Positions 1 to 5,789 of a DNA stretch of 7,340 nt are shown here, one piece after another. The notes beneath the pieces are model-generated. The model made no database searches and was not told the origin of the DNA. It saw only the letters and a list, made by a program, of their open reading frames with translations. The position numbers were made by a program, and so were the translations under genes. Each line of letters begins with the position of its first letter. Positions within the stretch are counted from its first letter, which is position 1. Source of the stretch: an uncultured Bacteroidales bacterium (GTDB lineage: Bacteria; Bacteroidota; Bacteroidia; Bacteroidales; UBA932); the NCBI GenBank assembly GCA_947305045.1, contig CAMZCW010000116.1, positions 1 through 7,340 on the forward strand, given 5' to 3'.

Positions 1-430
1 TGGGGCGGATGGCGGCCTGAATCTCGCTGTCCGGGGCATCGGCCTTGATAAAGCTTACTTCAATGCCGAATTGGGCCAGCGTGACGCCCAGCAGGTTGAA
101 GGTGCCGCCGTAGATGTTGTTGGCGGCGACGATATGGTCCCCCGCGCCGGCAATGTTCAGGCAGGCGAAGAGGTTGGCGGCCTGGCCGGAGGAGGTGAGG
201 ATGGCGCCCACGCCGCCCTCCAGGGTACAAAGCTGCGCCGCCACGGCGTCTACCGTGGGGTTCTGCAGGCGGGTATAGAAATAGCCGCTGTCTTCCAGGT
301 CAAACAGGCGGCCCATCTGGTCCGATGTCTCATATTTAAAGGTCGTACTTTGAATAATGGGGAGTTGCCGCGGCTCGCCCTTCTTGGGGCTGTAGCCGGC
401 ATGTACGCACAGTGTGTCAATCTTTGCCAT
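1..430 (-). CDS. metY: O-acetylhomoserine sulfhydrylase (MetY), N-terminal part
   Basis: This PLP enzyme of the Cys/Met metabolism family makes homocysteine from O-acetylhomoserine and sulfide in the cytoplasm, a step of methionine synthesis. The visible 143 residues begin MAKIDTLCVHAGYSP and carry the family landmarks: YTRLQNPT (residues 52-59, the YxRxxNPT motif that contacts the cofactor phosphate of the partner subunit), TSSGQAA (79-85, phosphate-binding turn) and YGGT (107-110, whose Tyr stacks on the PLP ring). The stretch around AGAGDHIVAANNIYGGTFNL is typical of MetY rather than of cystathionine synthase or lyase. The gene runs off the left edge, so the Schiff-base Lys and about two thirds of the usual 425-430 residues lie outside. 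The ATG at 430 is about 14 bases below a perfect Bacteroidota promoter. Methionine gamma-lyase is a less likely alternative. Confidence 0.92.
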   Translation of the reverse strand, partial: MAKIDTLCVHAGYSPKKGEPRQLPIIQSTTFKYETSDQMGRLFDLEDSGYFYTRLQNPTVDAVAAQLCTLEGGVGAILTSSGQAANLFACLNIAGAGDHIVAANNIYGGTFNLLGVTLAQFGIEVSFIKADAPDSEIQAAIRP

Positions 431-449
431 AATGTTTCGTTTTGCACAG

Positions 450-480
450 CAAAGGTACTCTCTCTGGAAAAAACGAACAA
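450..480 (-). promoter_or_regulatory. Promoter of metY, Bacteroidota type
   Basis: Read on the minus strand, TTG at 480-478 (-33 element) is followed after exactly 20 bases by TACCTTTG at 457-450, a full match to the -7 consensus TAnnTTTG used by the primary sigma factor of this phylum. Transcription should start near 443-446, giving a leader of only about 15 bases before the metY ATG. A riboswitch in the leader is therefore excluded, and any control should act on the DNA. Confidence 0.8.
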
Positions 481-499
481 GCTTTTAAGAAAATTTGGA

Positions 500-515
500 A
501 AATATTGCTATATTT
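500..515. promoter_or_regulatory. Candidate operator for the Lrp/AsnC regulator
   Basis: AAATAT-TGCT-ATATTT is a perfect 6-base inverted repeat with a 4-base spacer. It overlaps the -7 element of the adjacent regulator gene. Lrp/AsnC proteins bind 13-16 base AT-centred palindromes and commonly repress their own gene, so this is a plausible autoregulatory site. A weaker repeat, AAATA-GAA-TATTT at 524-536, lies about two helical turns downstream, a spacing Lrp-type octamers often use. The region is very AT-rich, so chance symmetry is a real alternative. Confidence 0.4.
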
Positions 516-516
516 G
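509..516 (+). promoter_or_regulatory. -7 promoter element of the Lrp/AsnC regulator gene
   Basis: TATATTTG matches TAnnTTTG perfectly and lies 65 bases before the regulator ATG, implying a start of transcription near 522-524. No TTG stands at the expected 19-21 base distance upstream; the nearest, TTTG at 494-497, is only 11 bases away. A weak or regulated promoter would fit. Confidence 0.6.
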
Positions 517-581
517 CTTTTAAAAATAGAATATTTAGAAAAATCGACCTGTAATTTGTGTCTTTATAGAAAATTATTCTT

Positions 582-1049
582 ATGAGCGAAATGGTACTGG
601 ATGCAGTGGATCTGCAAATTCTGCGGGCGCTGCAGGAGAATGCACGGCTTACTACTAAGGAACTGGCAGCGCGCGTGAACCTTTCCACCACGCCCGTGTT
701 CGAGCGCATGAAGCGGCTGGAAAAGAGTGGCTTTATCAAGCAATACGTGGCAGTGCTGGATGCAGAGAAGTTGGGTAGGGGATTTACGGTATTCTGCTCC
801 GTGAAATTGAAGCAAATGAACCGCGCCGTGGCCCGGGACTTTATTTCCGTTATCCGGGACATTCCCCAGGTGGCGGAATGCTACAACATTTCCGGCGAAT
901 ACGACTATCTGTTAAAGATTTACGCGCCCGACATGAAGTACTACAACGAGTTCATCATCAACGTCCTGGGCAATATCAGCGCCATCGGGTCCATCCTCTC
1001 CTCCTTCGTAATGGACGAAATCAAGAACACCCATGCGCTGTATTTGTAA
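582..1049 (+). CDS. Lrp/AsnC family transcriptional regulator
   Basis: This is a full-length (155-residue) Lrp/AsnC regulator. Such proteins bind DNA as dimers or octamers and sense amino acids. Residues 5-60 form the winged helix-turn-helix: LDAVDLQILRALQENARLTTKELA leads to the recognition helix in NLSTTPVFERMKRLEKSGFI. Residues about 66-148 form the ligand-binding RAM domain, with the conserved GEYDYLLKI segment near 105-113. The first ATG is used, directly after an AT-rich leader with no clear Shine-Dalgarno sequence, as is usual in this phylum. The gene is divergent from metY, so methionine or another amino acid is the natural candidate effector and metY a likely target. That link is inferred from position only. 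A palindrome over its promoter suggests autoregulation. Confidence 0.94.
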   Translation: MSEMVLDAVDLQILRALQENARLTTKELAARVNLSTTPVFERMKRLEKSGFIKQYVAVLDAEKLGRGFTVFCSVKLKQMNRAVARDFISVIRDIPQVAECYNISGEYDYLLKIYAPDMKYYNEFIINVLGNISAIGSILSSFVMDEIKNTHALYL

Positions 1050-1130
1050 CGCCTTGGCACTGGGTTTTCTCCTCTTCTTCGGCGAACAATAGCCCCTACA
1101 GTGGCCTGATTCTTGTTACAGCCTCACGGT

Positions 1131-2573
1131 ATGACTAGACTGGTAACACGACTCTCTGCCATCTGGCAGGGGCTTCTGCGCAGCTTCCGGGATTTCCCCG
1201 TGGAAGCCTTCATCTCCATTGCGGTCTTCACCCTGACCATCCTCTCCGAAGAAGAGGTAATCGCATCAGGGTTCCCGATTGTTTTCTTCTTCCCGCTTGT
1301 GGTGTTCTCCTTCAGTTTGCACCGAATGGCCGGAAGGGAGGGGATCCTCGCATGGAAGGTCTGCTACCTTGTGTCGGCACTTCTGTGGATTCCCCTTTAT
1401 GTCTGGAAGCCGACGTTGGATGAGGCCGGAATTTTCGTGACGTATCTCCTTTCCTTCATCCTCCTGTTCGCATCGGTCGGGAGGCACAAGGACAATGCAC
1501 ATTATGCGGAGACCATCCTCCATTGTCTTTCAAAGGGCCTCGCTGCGGTCCTTGTAGCCGGCATCCTGTCGCTTGCACTGCTCGCCATCACCGCTTCGGT
1601 GGATTACCTCTTCCTGTCCTCGAACCTGGGGGAGAAGTGGTATATCTATCCGCTGCTGCTTATCTGGATGGTCATCGCCCCGATGCTCTGCTGCTCGTTC
1701 GTATCGGAGCCCCCGGCGCAGTGGAAGGACCGCCGCTTCCTTAGCATCGTTGTCGATTATGTTCTTACACCGGCCCTTCTCATCTACGCAGTCATCCTGT
1801 ATGCCTACATGCTCCGTATCCTTTTCCAGTGGCATCTGCCGGATGGCGGGGTGGCCTATCTCGTGGGCGGTTTTGTCTGCGTCGCACTTTCGTGCCGCCT
1901 GCTTCGGGAGCTGCTTTCCACGCGACATCTCAACGGGTTCTATCAGTACCTTCCGTATGTGAACCTCGGGCCGCTTGTCCTGTTGTGGGTGGGTGTCGTC
2001 CGCCGCGTCGGAGAGTATGGCCTCACGGAAATGCGGGTGTATCTGATTGCGGTGTCCCTCCTTCTGACCCTTTTCACACTGATGCTCCCATCGCCCCGGA
2101 CACGTTCGTACTACCGGATGAGTCTTATTACGGGCTGTGTAGCGATTCTGCTGACCTACATCCCCGGCATCCGGGCCCGTGACCTGGGCCTTTACAGCCA
2201 GCGCGCGCGGACGGATGCGGTGCAAGCGGACGACGGGGATATGGAACGCCCGGAGGTGCTTGACGATGTAGCCCCTTCGACGTGCTATGAGCTGGAGGAC
2301 CCCGTCCCGCTGAATGAGTATACCCTTTTTATCCCGAAGGGCAGCTATCACTACTACGAGGATAGTTCTGTAGCCATATTCTATGAGGACGCTTCGCGTG
2401 AGAAGGAACTGCTCCGCTGCGAGATTGCCGCGCGCTTGGATTCTCCCGATGCGGAAAAACTCATCTTCCGAAATGAGCAATACCAGGCCGTCTTCACGCT
2501 CATCACTGACTATCAGACGGGCACAGGCTCCAGATTCATCACCGGGCGGCACATGCTCTATGCCCGCCCGTGA
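1131..2573 (+). CDS. DUF4153 domain-containing polytopic membrane protein
   Basis: This 480-residue protein of unknown function has about ten or eleven hydrophobic segments, roughly at 24-42, 47-64, 74-92, 98-116, 134-158, 171-191, 207-231, 240-258, 277-292, 302-320 and 329-346. A soluble C-terminal part of about 130 residues follows (350-480). The segment RRVGEYGLTEMRVYL (291-305) is the recognisable DUF4153 signature, seen in many family members as an R-x-x-(E/Q)-Y-G-x-T-E-x-R motif. No enzyme motif is visible. ATG at 1131 was chosen; an in-frame TTG at 1113 would add six residues without support. The gene starts 81 bases after the regulator with no recognisable promoter between, so read-through from the regulator is possible. 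No job can be assigned beyond residence in the inner membrane. Confidence 0.82.
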   Translation: MTRLVTRLSAIWQGLLRSFRDFPVEAFISIAVFTLTILSEEEVIASGFPIVFFFPLVVFSFSLHRMAGREGILAWKVCYLVSALLWIPLYVWKPTLDEAGIFVTYLLSFILLFASVGRHKDNAHYAETILHCLSKGLAAVLVAGILSLALLAITASVDYLFLSSNLGEKWYIYPLLLIWMVIAPMLCCSFVSEPPAQWKDRRFLSIVVDYVLTPALLIYAVILYAYMLRILFQWHLPDGGVAYLVGGFVCVALSCRLLRELLSTRHLNGFYQYLPYVNLGPLVLLWVGVVRRVGEYGLTEMRVYLIAVSLLLTLFTLMLPSPRTRSYYRMSLITGCVAILLTYIPGIRARDLGLYSQRARTDAVQADDGDMERPEVLDDVAPSTCYELEDPVPLNEYTLFIPKGSYHYYEDSSVAIFYEDASREKELLRCEIAARLDSPDAEKLIFRNEQYQAVFTLITDYQTGTGSRFITGRHMLYARP

Positions 2574-2665
2574 TGTATCATCTTGGTGAAAAGAACAGAT
2601 ATTTTTATAACAACTTGACAATGAGTTGCTTTCTGCCTTTTTGCCGACATATCCGTCACCCCAAC

Positions 2666-2697
2666 TTTGAGTATTTGGCAGATTTTCAGTATCTTTG
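2666..2697 (+). promoter_or_regulatory. Promoter of the C1B peptidase gene, Bacteroidota type
   Basis: TTTG at 2666-2669 and TATCTTTG at 2690-2697 are separated by exactly 20 bases, a perfect -33/-7 pair. Transcription should begin near 2703, about 20 bases before the ATG. The pair shows that the peptidase has its own promoter, separate from the DUF4153 gene. It also rules out the in-frame TTG at 2695, which lies inside the -7 element, as the translation start. Confidence 0.82.
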
Positions 2698-2721
2698 AAC
2701 GACCAATCAAGTATTTCCATT

Positions 2722-3855
2722 ATGATGAAACACCTGCTGATCGTTTTCTCAGCCCTGACCCTGATTGCTGCGCCCGCGAGCGCACAATCCACCAAATCCT
2801 TCACCACTGTCAAGGAACTCCCGATAACCTCCGTGAAGAACCAGTACAAGAGCGGGACCTGCTGGGACTATGCCACGTTAGGCTATTTCGAGAGCGAGAT
2901 TCTCCGAAAGACCGGAAAGACCTATGACCTCTGCGAGATGTTCGTGGTGAACAAGGATTATATGGACTGCGCAACGCACTATGTCCGTATGCATGGATAC
3001 AGCCAGATTTCCGAAGGCGGTTCCTGCGACGACGTGGCCGATGTCATCCGCCGGCACGGCATCTGCCCGGAGGAGGCCATGCCCCGGCCGGGTTCCCTTG
3101 TGGGCGAGCCTTATGCCAATTTTAAGGTGTTCTTCCCGGAGCTGGAGAAAGCGGTCATTGCAGTTATCTGGAACGAAGGCAAGCCCGAACTGAACCGTTT
3201 TACTACGGAGGAGCAGGCTCCGCTTCGGAACAAGCGTCCCGCCGAGAACTGGCAGGAGGGCGTACAGGCTGTTATCGACAAGTATGTGGGGAAATGCCCG
3301 GAGTCTTTCGTTTATGAAGGGAAGACCTATACGCCCAAGTCATTTGCCGAGCAGCTTGGGCTCAATATGGACGATTATGTGAGCCTCACCAGTTATACCC
3401 ACCATCCCTTCGGCGAGTGGTTTGTGCTGGAGGCTCCCTACAAATGGCGGCTCAAACCCAGTTACAACATTCCCATCGACCAGCTGATGGAAGCCCTTGA
3501 CCGGGCCATCGACAAGGGCTACACCGTAGCCTGGGGCGGGGACGTGTCCGGCAGTAATTTCGTGAGAAAGGAGTGTATTGCTTCTCTTCCGGATGGTGTT
3601 GTGCCGTCGCAGGAACTGCGGCAACAGCAGTGGGATAGCTGGGAGTTCACCTACGACCACGTGATGCTCATCTATGGCAAGGCGGTGGACGAGACCGGGA
3701 AGCCGTACTACCTGGTAAAGAACTCCTGGGGGGAGAACGGCCCTTACAAGGGCATCTGGTACATGTCCCGCGACTATATTGCCCTGAACACTACCTACAT
3801 TTACCTGAACCGCGAAGCGTTGGACGGTAAACTCAGAAAACGTATCTCCCGATAA
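2722..3855 (+). CDS. Exported C1B cysteine peptidase (PepC/bleomycin hydrolase family)
   Basis: This is a papain-fold cysteine peptidase of MEROPS subfamily C1B, the group of aminopeptidase C and bleomycin hydrolase, 377 residues long. The catalytic set is complete: oxyanion Gln41 in VKNQYKSGTCW, nucleophile Cys47, His313 in YDHVML and Asn334 in VKNSWGENG. Residues 1-21 form a signal peptide (MMKHLLIVFSALTLIAAPASA, cleaved before QSTK), so the enzyme should act outside the cytoplasm, unlike cytosolic PepC. No lipobox Cys follows, so a soluble periplasmic protein is most likely. Start at ATG 2722, or equally ATG 2725, follows from the promoter position. The family's N-terminal hook and the EMFVV segment (72-76) fit Bacteroidales homologues. 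Substrate is unknown; peptide trimming for nutrition is the usual guess. Confidence 0.92.
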   Translation: MMKHLLIVFSALTLIAAPASAQSTKSFTTVKELPITSVKNQYKSGTCWDYATLGYFESEILRKTGKTYDLCEMFVVNKDYMDCATHYVRMHGYSQISEGGSCDDVADVIRRHGICPEEAMPRPGSLVGEPYANFKVFFPELEKAVIAVIWNEGKPELNRFTTEEQAPLRNKRPAENWQEGVQAVIDKYVGKCPESFVYEGKTYTPKSFAEQLGLNMDDYVSLTSYTHHPFGEWFVLEAPYKWRLKPSYNIPIDQLMEALDRAIDKGYTVAWGGDVSGSNFVRKECIASLPDGVVPSQELRQQQWDSWEFTYDHVMLIYGKAVDETGKPYYLVKNSWGENGPYKGIWYMSRDYIALNTTYIYLNREALDGKLRKRISR

Positions 3856-3856
3856 C

Positions 3857-3874
3857 CCTCAGGCGGCCGTGAGG
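3857..3874 (+). terminator. Short hairpin after the peptidase stop codon
   Basis: CCTCA and TGAGG pair around an 8-base GC-rich loop, beginning two bases after the stop codon of the peptidase gene. No T-run follows, so this is not a standard intrinsic terminator. It may only protect or pause the 3' end, or be chance. Confidence 0.25.
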
Positions 3875-3889
3875 AGTGTGCGTAACTTC

Positions 3890-4042
3890 ATGTCTATCAG
3901 TATTTATTCCCTAATAATATTTTTCCATTTGGGTCAATATACCTTCAAGCTGGGGACCTATGCGCTGTGGCCCTTCGGCAAAGAATTGGTGGACGGCCCC
4001 ACCCAGCCGGGCTGCTTATCCATCGTCACTCAAGCATCGTAG
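3890..4042 (+). pseudogene. Remnant of a YccF-family inner-membrane protein gene
   Basis: An open frame of 50 codons reads ...QYTFKLGTYALWPFGKEL (residues 16-33) and then VDGPTQPGCLSIV. This matches, from memory, the central hallmark of YccF (DUF307) proteins, in which a GIPFGxQxFKLxxxALWPFG block is followed in Bacteroidales by a short Pro/Gly linker and GCL before the second half. The hydrophobic segments that should precede and follow are missing. Just upstream, CCATTTGGG (3925-3933, Pro-Phe-Gly) sits one base out of frame with the rest, consistent with a single-base indel inside the PFG-x-Q motif. Similarity stops at about 4027, and a stop codon follows at 4040-4042. Intact family members have two such blocks and are over 100 residues long, so this is read as a decayed fragment, not a functional gene. 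Confidence 0.6.
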
Positions 4043-4149
4043 CAATGGGACAGACCGTTTCGCTTCGCGAGGACAATATCGGCCAGGTCCTCCTCAGTCT
4101 TGTTGTAACTGATTGAGTTAAAGGAGATTAAGGCTATTCTCCAGACAGA
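4030..4149 (-). other. Orphan reading frame, possible gene fragment
   Basis: Upstream of a TGA (read at 4032-4030), the minus strand is open for about 39 codons back to a TAA but has no ATG. The translation has a protein-like look: ISFNSISYNKTEEDLADIV, then LAKRNGLSH and CYDA. It overlaps the last codons of the ATPase gene in another frame. I do not recognise the family. It could be the 3' end of a lost gene or simply open by chance. The frame ends at nearly the same point where YccF similarity on the other strand ends, hinting at a rearrangement joint near 4028-4032. Confidence 0.25.
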
Positions 4150-5459
4150 AGGAACTTAATTGACCAGTCCGATAGGGGATTGGGAATGCTGTAGAGTCCG
4201 CCGTTTTCCTGAAGGTTGTTCATAGAAATGCGGATTCGTTTAGACGGGGTGTATTTCTGGGTATAGACGGACAGGCTGCGACCACTCGTGTTGCCTTCCG
4301 CTTTCACTTCTATGGGAACGATTTCTCCGGCATAGTCGATGAGGAACTCAATCTCGGCCCGGCCATCGGAGGTCCAGTAATACGGTTTATCTGGCCCAAT
4401 CTGAGGAAGGAGAGCCTGTAGGACAGCGTTCTCGGCCATCGCCCCTTTGAACTCCGTGTAGCCTGTATTTCGGTTTAGGAGAGCATCGGCCTTTACACCA
4501 GCCAGACAGCGGAGCAGGCCGCAGTCGCAGGCGTAAAGTTTAAATGCTTCATGATCTTCATAGCCGCTGAGCGGAATTCCCGGCTTGGACACATTGAATA
4601 TCTGGTAAACCAGTCCAGCATCTACAAGCCATGTTAAGGCACCCTCGTAGTCCTTGGCACGGGCTCCGGTGCGAATAACGCGATAGATGAATTTGCGGTT
4701 TTCTTTGCTTAGTTGTGCCGGTAGCGAGTGCCATACGGCACGTATGCGGGTTACCTCAGAGGGCTCGGCATATTTGGAGAAGTCAACTTCGTCAAGGCTC
4801 AGGATATCCTGTAAGGCCGCATCGACCTCGGCCATTCCCGCCCCGTCCAACATCAGGGACGCCGACTCCGGCATTCCGCCGCAAATTTGGAAACGGCGGT
4901 ACTCTGACGCCAGTTTGTTGAAAATGACCGTAGGAAGATGCTCCAGGGACGATAAATTCTCGACATACCCAAATGTTGAAGGGTCTGCTATCCTAAGGAA
5001 TTCCCGGAATGTGACAGGGTACATGTCCACCTTGTTTACCTGACCAACCGGAACCTTCATATGTTTGCGTTTGACGGCGACTCCAAGAAGGGATCCTGCA
5101 GCAATGATATGATACTGAGGTGCTTCCTCGCAGAAATACTTGAGGGAATTAAAGGCTTCCTCACTCTCCTGGATTTCATCAATGAAAATCAACGTCTCGC
5201 CGGGCATGAGCGGGACGTCGCTATAAACCTGGAGTTCCTTGATGATGCGGGCTGGCTCTTTGGAGATGCGGAACGCGTCGATAACCTCGGGACTTCTATC
5301 GAGGTCGAATTTTACAAAGTGCTTGTAATGCTCTTTCCCAAAGCGCTCTACTGCCCAGGTCTTTCCAATCTGGCGTGCCCCTTGAAGAAGCATAGGCTTT
5401 CGACGTGGAGACTCCTTCCAGCGGATGAAGGTATCCAAGATGTCTCTTTTTATTTCCAT
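4134..5459 (-). CDS. AAA_14/DUF4143 ATPase with nuclease-like C-terminus
   Basis: This 441-residue protein belongs to the large prokaryotic family joining an AAA_14 ATPase to DUF4143. The AAA part carries Walker A GARQIGKT (residues 27-34), Walker B LIFIDEIQ (90-97, Asp94 and Glu95) and IIAAGSLLG (118-126, sensor region). DUF4143 follows at about 195-345, with a winged-helix-like part and FKLYACDCGLLRCL. The tail GRAEIEFLID...IVPIEVKAE (366-388) resembles a PD-(D/E)XK nuclease core, with Glu384 and Lys386; the acidic residue usually Asp in AEIDF is Glu371 here. The true role of the family is unknown; members are scattered between related strains, suggesting transfer. ATG 5459 gives the usual MxIKRDI beginning. 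In-frame ATGs at 5501 and 5495 are possible, but the upstream frame reaching 5549 runs through the promoter. No partner gene lies beside it. Confidence 0.93.
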   Translation of the reverse strand: MEIKRDILDTFIRWKESPRRKPMLLQGARQIGKTWAVERFGKEHYKHFVKFDLDRSPEVIDAFRISKEPARIIKELQVYSDVPLMPGETLIFIDEIQESEEAFNSLKYFCEEAPQYHIIAAGSLLGVAVKRKHMKVPVGQVNKVDMYPVTFREFLRIADPSTFGYVENLSSLEHLPTVIFNKLASEYRRFQICGGMPESASLMLDGAGMAEVDAALQDILSLDEVDFSKYAEPSEVTRIRAVWHSLPAQLSKENRKFIYRVIRTGARAKDYEGALTWLVDAGLVYQIFNVSKPGIPLSGYEDHEAFKLYACDCGLLRCLAGVKADALLNRNTGYTEFKGAMAENAVLQALLPQIGPDKPYYWTSDGRAEIEFLIDYAGEIVPIEVKAEGNTSGRSLSVYTQKYTPSKRIRISMNNLQENGGLYSIPNPLSDWSIKFLLSGE

Positions 5460-5518
5460 ATATGCTATAAATAAGTGCGGATTTGTGTTAAACATTCGCA
5501 TTTTTCTGCACTTGTTTG

Positions 5519-5550
5519 CAAATATAGCATTTGTCTCTCCAAAAAGCAAA
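5519..5550 (-). promoter_or_regulatory. Promoter of the AAA_14 ATPase gene, Bacteroidota type
   Basis: Read on the minus strand, TTTG at 5550-5547 and TATATTTG at 5526-5519 are separated by exactly 20 bases. Transcription should begin near 5513, leaving a leader of about 54 bases before the chosen ATG at 5459. Confidence 0.82.
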
Positions 5551-5603
5551 TAGTTCTATGATAAAGAAAAGTGTGAAATAATTTTTACTTGCGCAATGGT
5601 TTG

Positions 5604-5657
5604 GCGCATGGTGGCTGTATCTTTGCACCAGAAACTTAAAAGAACAGTACCATGCGC
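5604..5657. repeat. 9-base inverted repeat bracketing the small gene's promoter and start codon
   Basis: GCGCATGGT at 5604-5612 is the exact reverse complement of ACCATGCGC at 5649-5657, which contains the start codon of the small gene. The arms are 36 bases apart, centre to centre about 45, or four helical turns. A near-direct copy of the left arm, GCGCAATGG, lies at 5591-5599. The left arm lies upstream of the expected transcript start, so the symmetry would matter as DNA (a pair of regulator sites with looping) and not as an RNA hairpin. Chance cannot be excluded. Confidence 0.4.
5618..5625 (+). promoter_or_regulatory. -7 promoter element of the small peptide gene
   Basis: TATCTTTG is a perfect TAnnTTTG match, 26 bases before the ATG, so transcription should start near 5631. 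The nearest upstream TTTG (5600-5603) is 14 bases away and TTG at 5589-5591 is 26 bases away. Neither has the usual 19-21 base spacing, which suggests a promoter needing help or under control. Confidence 0.7.
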
Positions 5658-5777
5658 AACACAGATTTTAACATTGACGCTCTCGGAAACATGATTTCTT
5701 CCACCACTTCTTTCCAGGCCCTGAAGGACATCATCAGCGACTTGGATCTGGAGTTTGAGCAGGCCGCCAGTCTCTAA
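5652..5777 (+). CDS. Small acidic protein of 41 residues, unknown function
   Basis: The frame reads MRNTDFNIDALGNMISST, then TSFQALKDIISDLDLEFEQA and ASL, with a TAA stop at 5775-5777. It has seven acidic and two basic residues (net about -5). Hydrophobic residues at 8, 11, 15, 21, 24, 27, 28, 31, 33 and 35 suggest one or two amphipathic helices. There is no signal peptide, membrane segment or Cys, and no GG-type cleavage site followed by a core, so a precursor of a modified peptide is not supported. Coding is supported by the perfect -7 element with a short leader, an A-rich stretch (TTAAAAGAACAG) before the ATG, and a clean end just before the convergent Clp gene. I do not recognise the family. 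It is divergent from the ATPase gene; shared control of the two is possible but not shown. Confidence 0.6.
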   Translation: MRNTDFNIDALGNMISSTTSFQALKDIISDLDLEFEQAASL

Positions 5778-5789
5778 CAGAGCCGGGCG

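Noticed and set aside
71..523. Plus-strand frame of 150 codons
   Set aside because: It is antisense to metY, whose motifs are unmistakable on the other strand, and it runs across the metY promoter.
1050..1130. A promoter for the DUF4153 gene between it and the regulator
   Set aside because: No TAnnTTTG occurs here; TGTATTTG at 1039-1046 has a mismatch in the key TA and lacks a -33 partner.
2611..2642. Hairpin CAACT/AGTTG followed by a T-run as a terminator of the DUF4153 gene
   Set aside because: The stem has only five AT-rich pairs with an 8-base loop, and the T-run is about ten bases further on, so it is too weak to call.
2695..2721. TTG start for the peptidase adding nine residues
   Set aside because: The TTG is part of the -7 promoter element, so the codon would not be transcribed.
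1530..2849. Long open frame of 439 codons on the minus strand
   Set aside because: It lies antisense to the DUF4153 gene and the start of the peptidase gene, is very rich in His, Arg, Gln and Asp, and shows no domain. It is a shadow of codon bias in the plus-strand gene.
5061..5474. Plus-strand frame of 137 codons
   Set aside because: It is antisense to the AAA_14 domain, including Walker A and B, and has no recognisable sequence.
5652..5777. Small peptide as a RiPP precursor or Nif11-type leader
   Set aside because: There is no GG or similar cleavage motif, no Cys/Ser/Thr-rich core after a leader, and no modifying enzyme or exporter gene nearby.
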